Positions 5,403 through 6,200 of a stretch of 6,200 bases of DNA are shown in pieces. Under the pieces are notes generated by a model, which was given only the letters and a program-made list of their open reading frames with translations, had not been told where the DNA came from and searched no databases. Numbering within the stretch: position 1 is the stretch's first letter; each line of letters starts with the position of its first letter. The translations under genes were made by a program, and so were the position numbers. Origin of the DNA: an uncultured Actinomyces sp. (GTDB lineage: Bacteria; Actinomycetota; Actinomycetes; Actinomycetales; Actinomycetaceae); the NCBI GenBank assembly GCA_902773415.1, contig CACYEE010000264.1, forward strand, positions 1 to 6,200, written 5' to 3'.

Positions 5403-6200
5403 AGTGAACACATTGCCCTGTGGGGCGGCCGCTTCGCGGGCGGCCCCGCCGATGCCCTGACCGAACTGTCCCGTTCGACGCACTTCGACTGGCGCCTCGC
5501 CCATTACGACATTTCCGGATCTCGCGCCCATGCCCGCCAGCTTGCCGCCGCAGGCCTTCTGACCGAGGCCGAGCTGGACGGCATGCTCATGGCGCTTCAG
5601 GAGCTCGATGAGGACATCGCCGCGGGCCGCTTCGGCCCCGAGCCGGACGACGAGGACGTCCACACCGCCCTCGAGCGCGGCCTCATGGAGCGCGCCGGAA
5701 CCCAGCTTGGCGGCAAGCTCCGTGCGGGTCGTTCGCGCAACGACCAGATCGCCACCCTGATCCGCATGTACCTGCGCGACGAAGCCCGGATCATCGGAGG
5801 CAAGCTGCTTGACACCGTCGAAGCGATCGTTTCCCAGGCGGAGGCTGCCGGCGAGGCGATCATGCCGGGCCGCACCCACATGCAGCACGCGCAGCCGGTC
5901 CTCGTCGCCCATCAGCTTCTGGCCCACGCCTGGCCGATGCTGCGCGACCTCGACCGCCTCGTCGACTGGGACGCCCGCGCGGCGCTGAGCCCCTACGGCT
6001 CGGGCGCGCTGGCCGGCAACACTCTCGGCATGGACCCGGAGGCCGTCGCTTCCGACCTTGGTTTCGCCGGCGTGAGCGAAAACTCGATCGACGGCACCGC
6101 TGCGCGCGACGTTGCCGCCGAATTCTCCTTCGTCATGGCCCAGATCGGCGTCGACCTGTCCCGCATCAGCGAAGAGATCATCATCTGGAACACGAAGGAA
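5400..6200 (+). CDS. argH: Argininosuccinate lyase, 3'-truncated by window edge
   Basis: ArgH splits argininosuccinate into arginine and fumarate, the last step of arginine synthesis, as a cytosolic homotetramer of the fumarase/aspartase superfamily. The first 267 codons are present and the frame is open to the window edge; family members run about 460-480 residues, so slightly over half is visible. Recognisable blocks are LWGGRF (7-12), DDEDVHTALE (83-92), GGKLRAGRSRNDQIAT (104-119, with the substrate-binding S112-R113-N114-D115), MPGRTHMQHAQPV (155-167, with the catalytic-region His160), SPYGSGALAGNTLGMD (197-212), DGTAARD (231-237) and EEIIIWNTKE (258-267). The flexible-loop signature with the catalytic serine (GSSxMPxKxNP) would lie beyond the window and cannot be checked. 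Start 5400 is chosen because LWGGRF stands at the normal distance from it and because of the -10-like hexamer just upstream. It is divergent from argF and reads like an intact gene. Confidence 0.96.
   Translation, partial: MSEHIALWGGRFAGGPADALTELSRSTHFDWRLAHYDISGSRAHARQLAAAGLLTEAELDGMLMALQELDEDIAAGRFGPEPDDEDVHTALERGLMERAGTQLGGKLRAGRSRNDQIATLIRMYLRDEARIIGGKLLDTVEAIVSQAEAAGEAIMPGRTHMQHAQPVLVAHQLLAHAWPMLRDLDRLVDWDARAALSPYGSGALAGNTLGMDPEAVASDLGFAGVSENSIDGTAARDVAAEFSFVMAQIGVDLSRISEEIIIWNTKE

Noticed and set aside
5124..5927. Upstream extension of the argF frame across the spacer and antisense to argH
   Set aside because: ArgF homology begins at the ATG at 5123; the extra residues match nothing and overlap the strongly supported argH.

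Overview
The window is GC-rich bacterial chromosome and looks actinobacterial (Actinomycetota). The best taxonomic clue is the argH product: motifs such as GRTHMQHAQP, AGNTLGMDPEA, DGTAARD and EEIIIWNTKE match, from memory, ArgH of Bifidobacterium and Actinomycetales relatives. The DUF805 protein with a long Pro/Gly/Ala/Tyr-rich N-terminus is also a common actinobacterial type. I cannot name the genus. The content is mostly housekeeping; I see no mobile element, CRISPR array, rRNA or tRNA.

Layout, left to right. Positions 1-276 hold no recognisable gene, but contain a strong hairpin and an imperfect direct repeat upstream of a + strand gene for a membrane-anchored alpha/beta hydrolase (277-1194). 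That gene converges on a - strand DUF805 membrane-protein gene (1272-2243), and the 77-bp gap is almost filled by an 18-bp stem that can terminate both. Further right, also on -, lies a DHA2-type MFS transporter gene (2429-3949), separated from DUF805 by 185 bp of GC-rich non-coding DNA with small palindromes. A 166-bp gap with a 16-bp terminator stem separates the MFS gene from argF (ornithine carbamoyltransferase, 4116-5123, -). A 276-bp spacer then separates argF from the divergent argH (argininosuccinate lyase, + from 5400), which runs off the right edge after 267 codons.

argF and argH encode two of the last three steps of arginine synthesis (ornithine to citrulline, then argininosuccinate to arginine plus fumarate). 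The intermediate step, argG, is not in the window. The ArgF is the longer E. coli ArgI/ArcB-like type; its position beside argH favours a biosynthetic role. The hydrolase, DUF805 and MFS genes show no obvious link to arginine metabolism.

The most interesting signal is in the argF-argH spacer. Each gene has a -10-like hexamer (TAGAAT for argF, TACGAT for argH) ending exactly 7 nt before the A of its ATG, and neither has a convincing, properly placed Shine-Dalgarno sequence for that ATG. The other three genes all have clear ones. This predicts that both arginine genes are transcribed as leaderless mRNAs from a divergent promoter pair.
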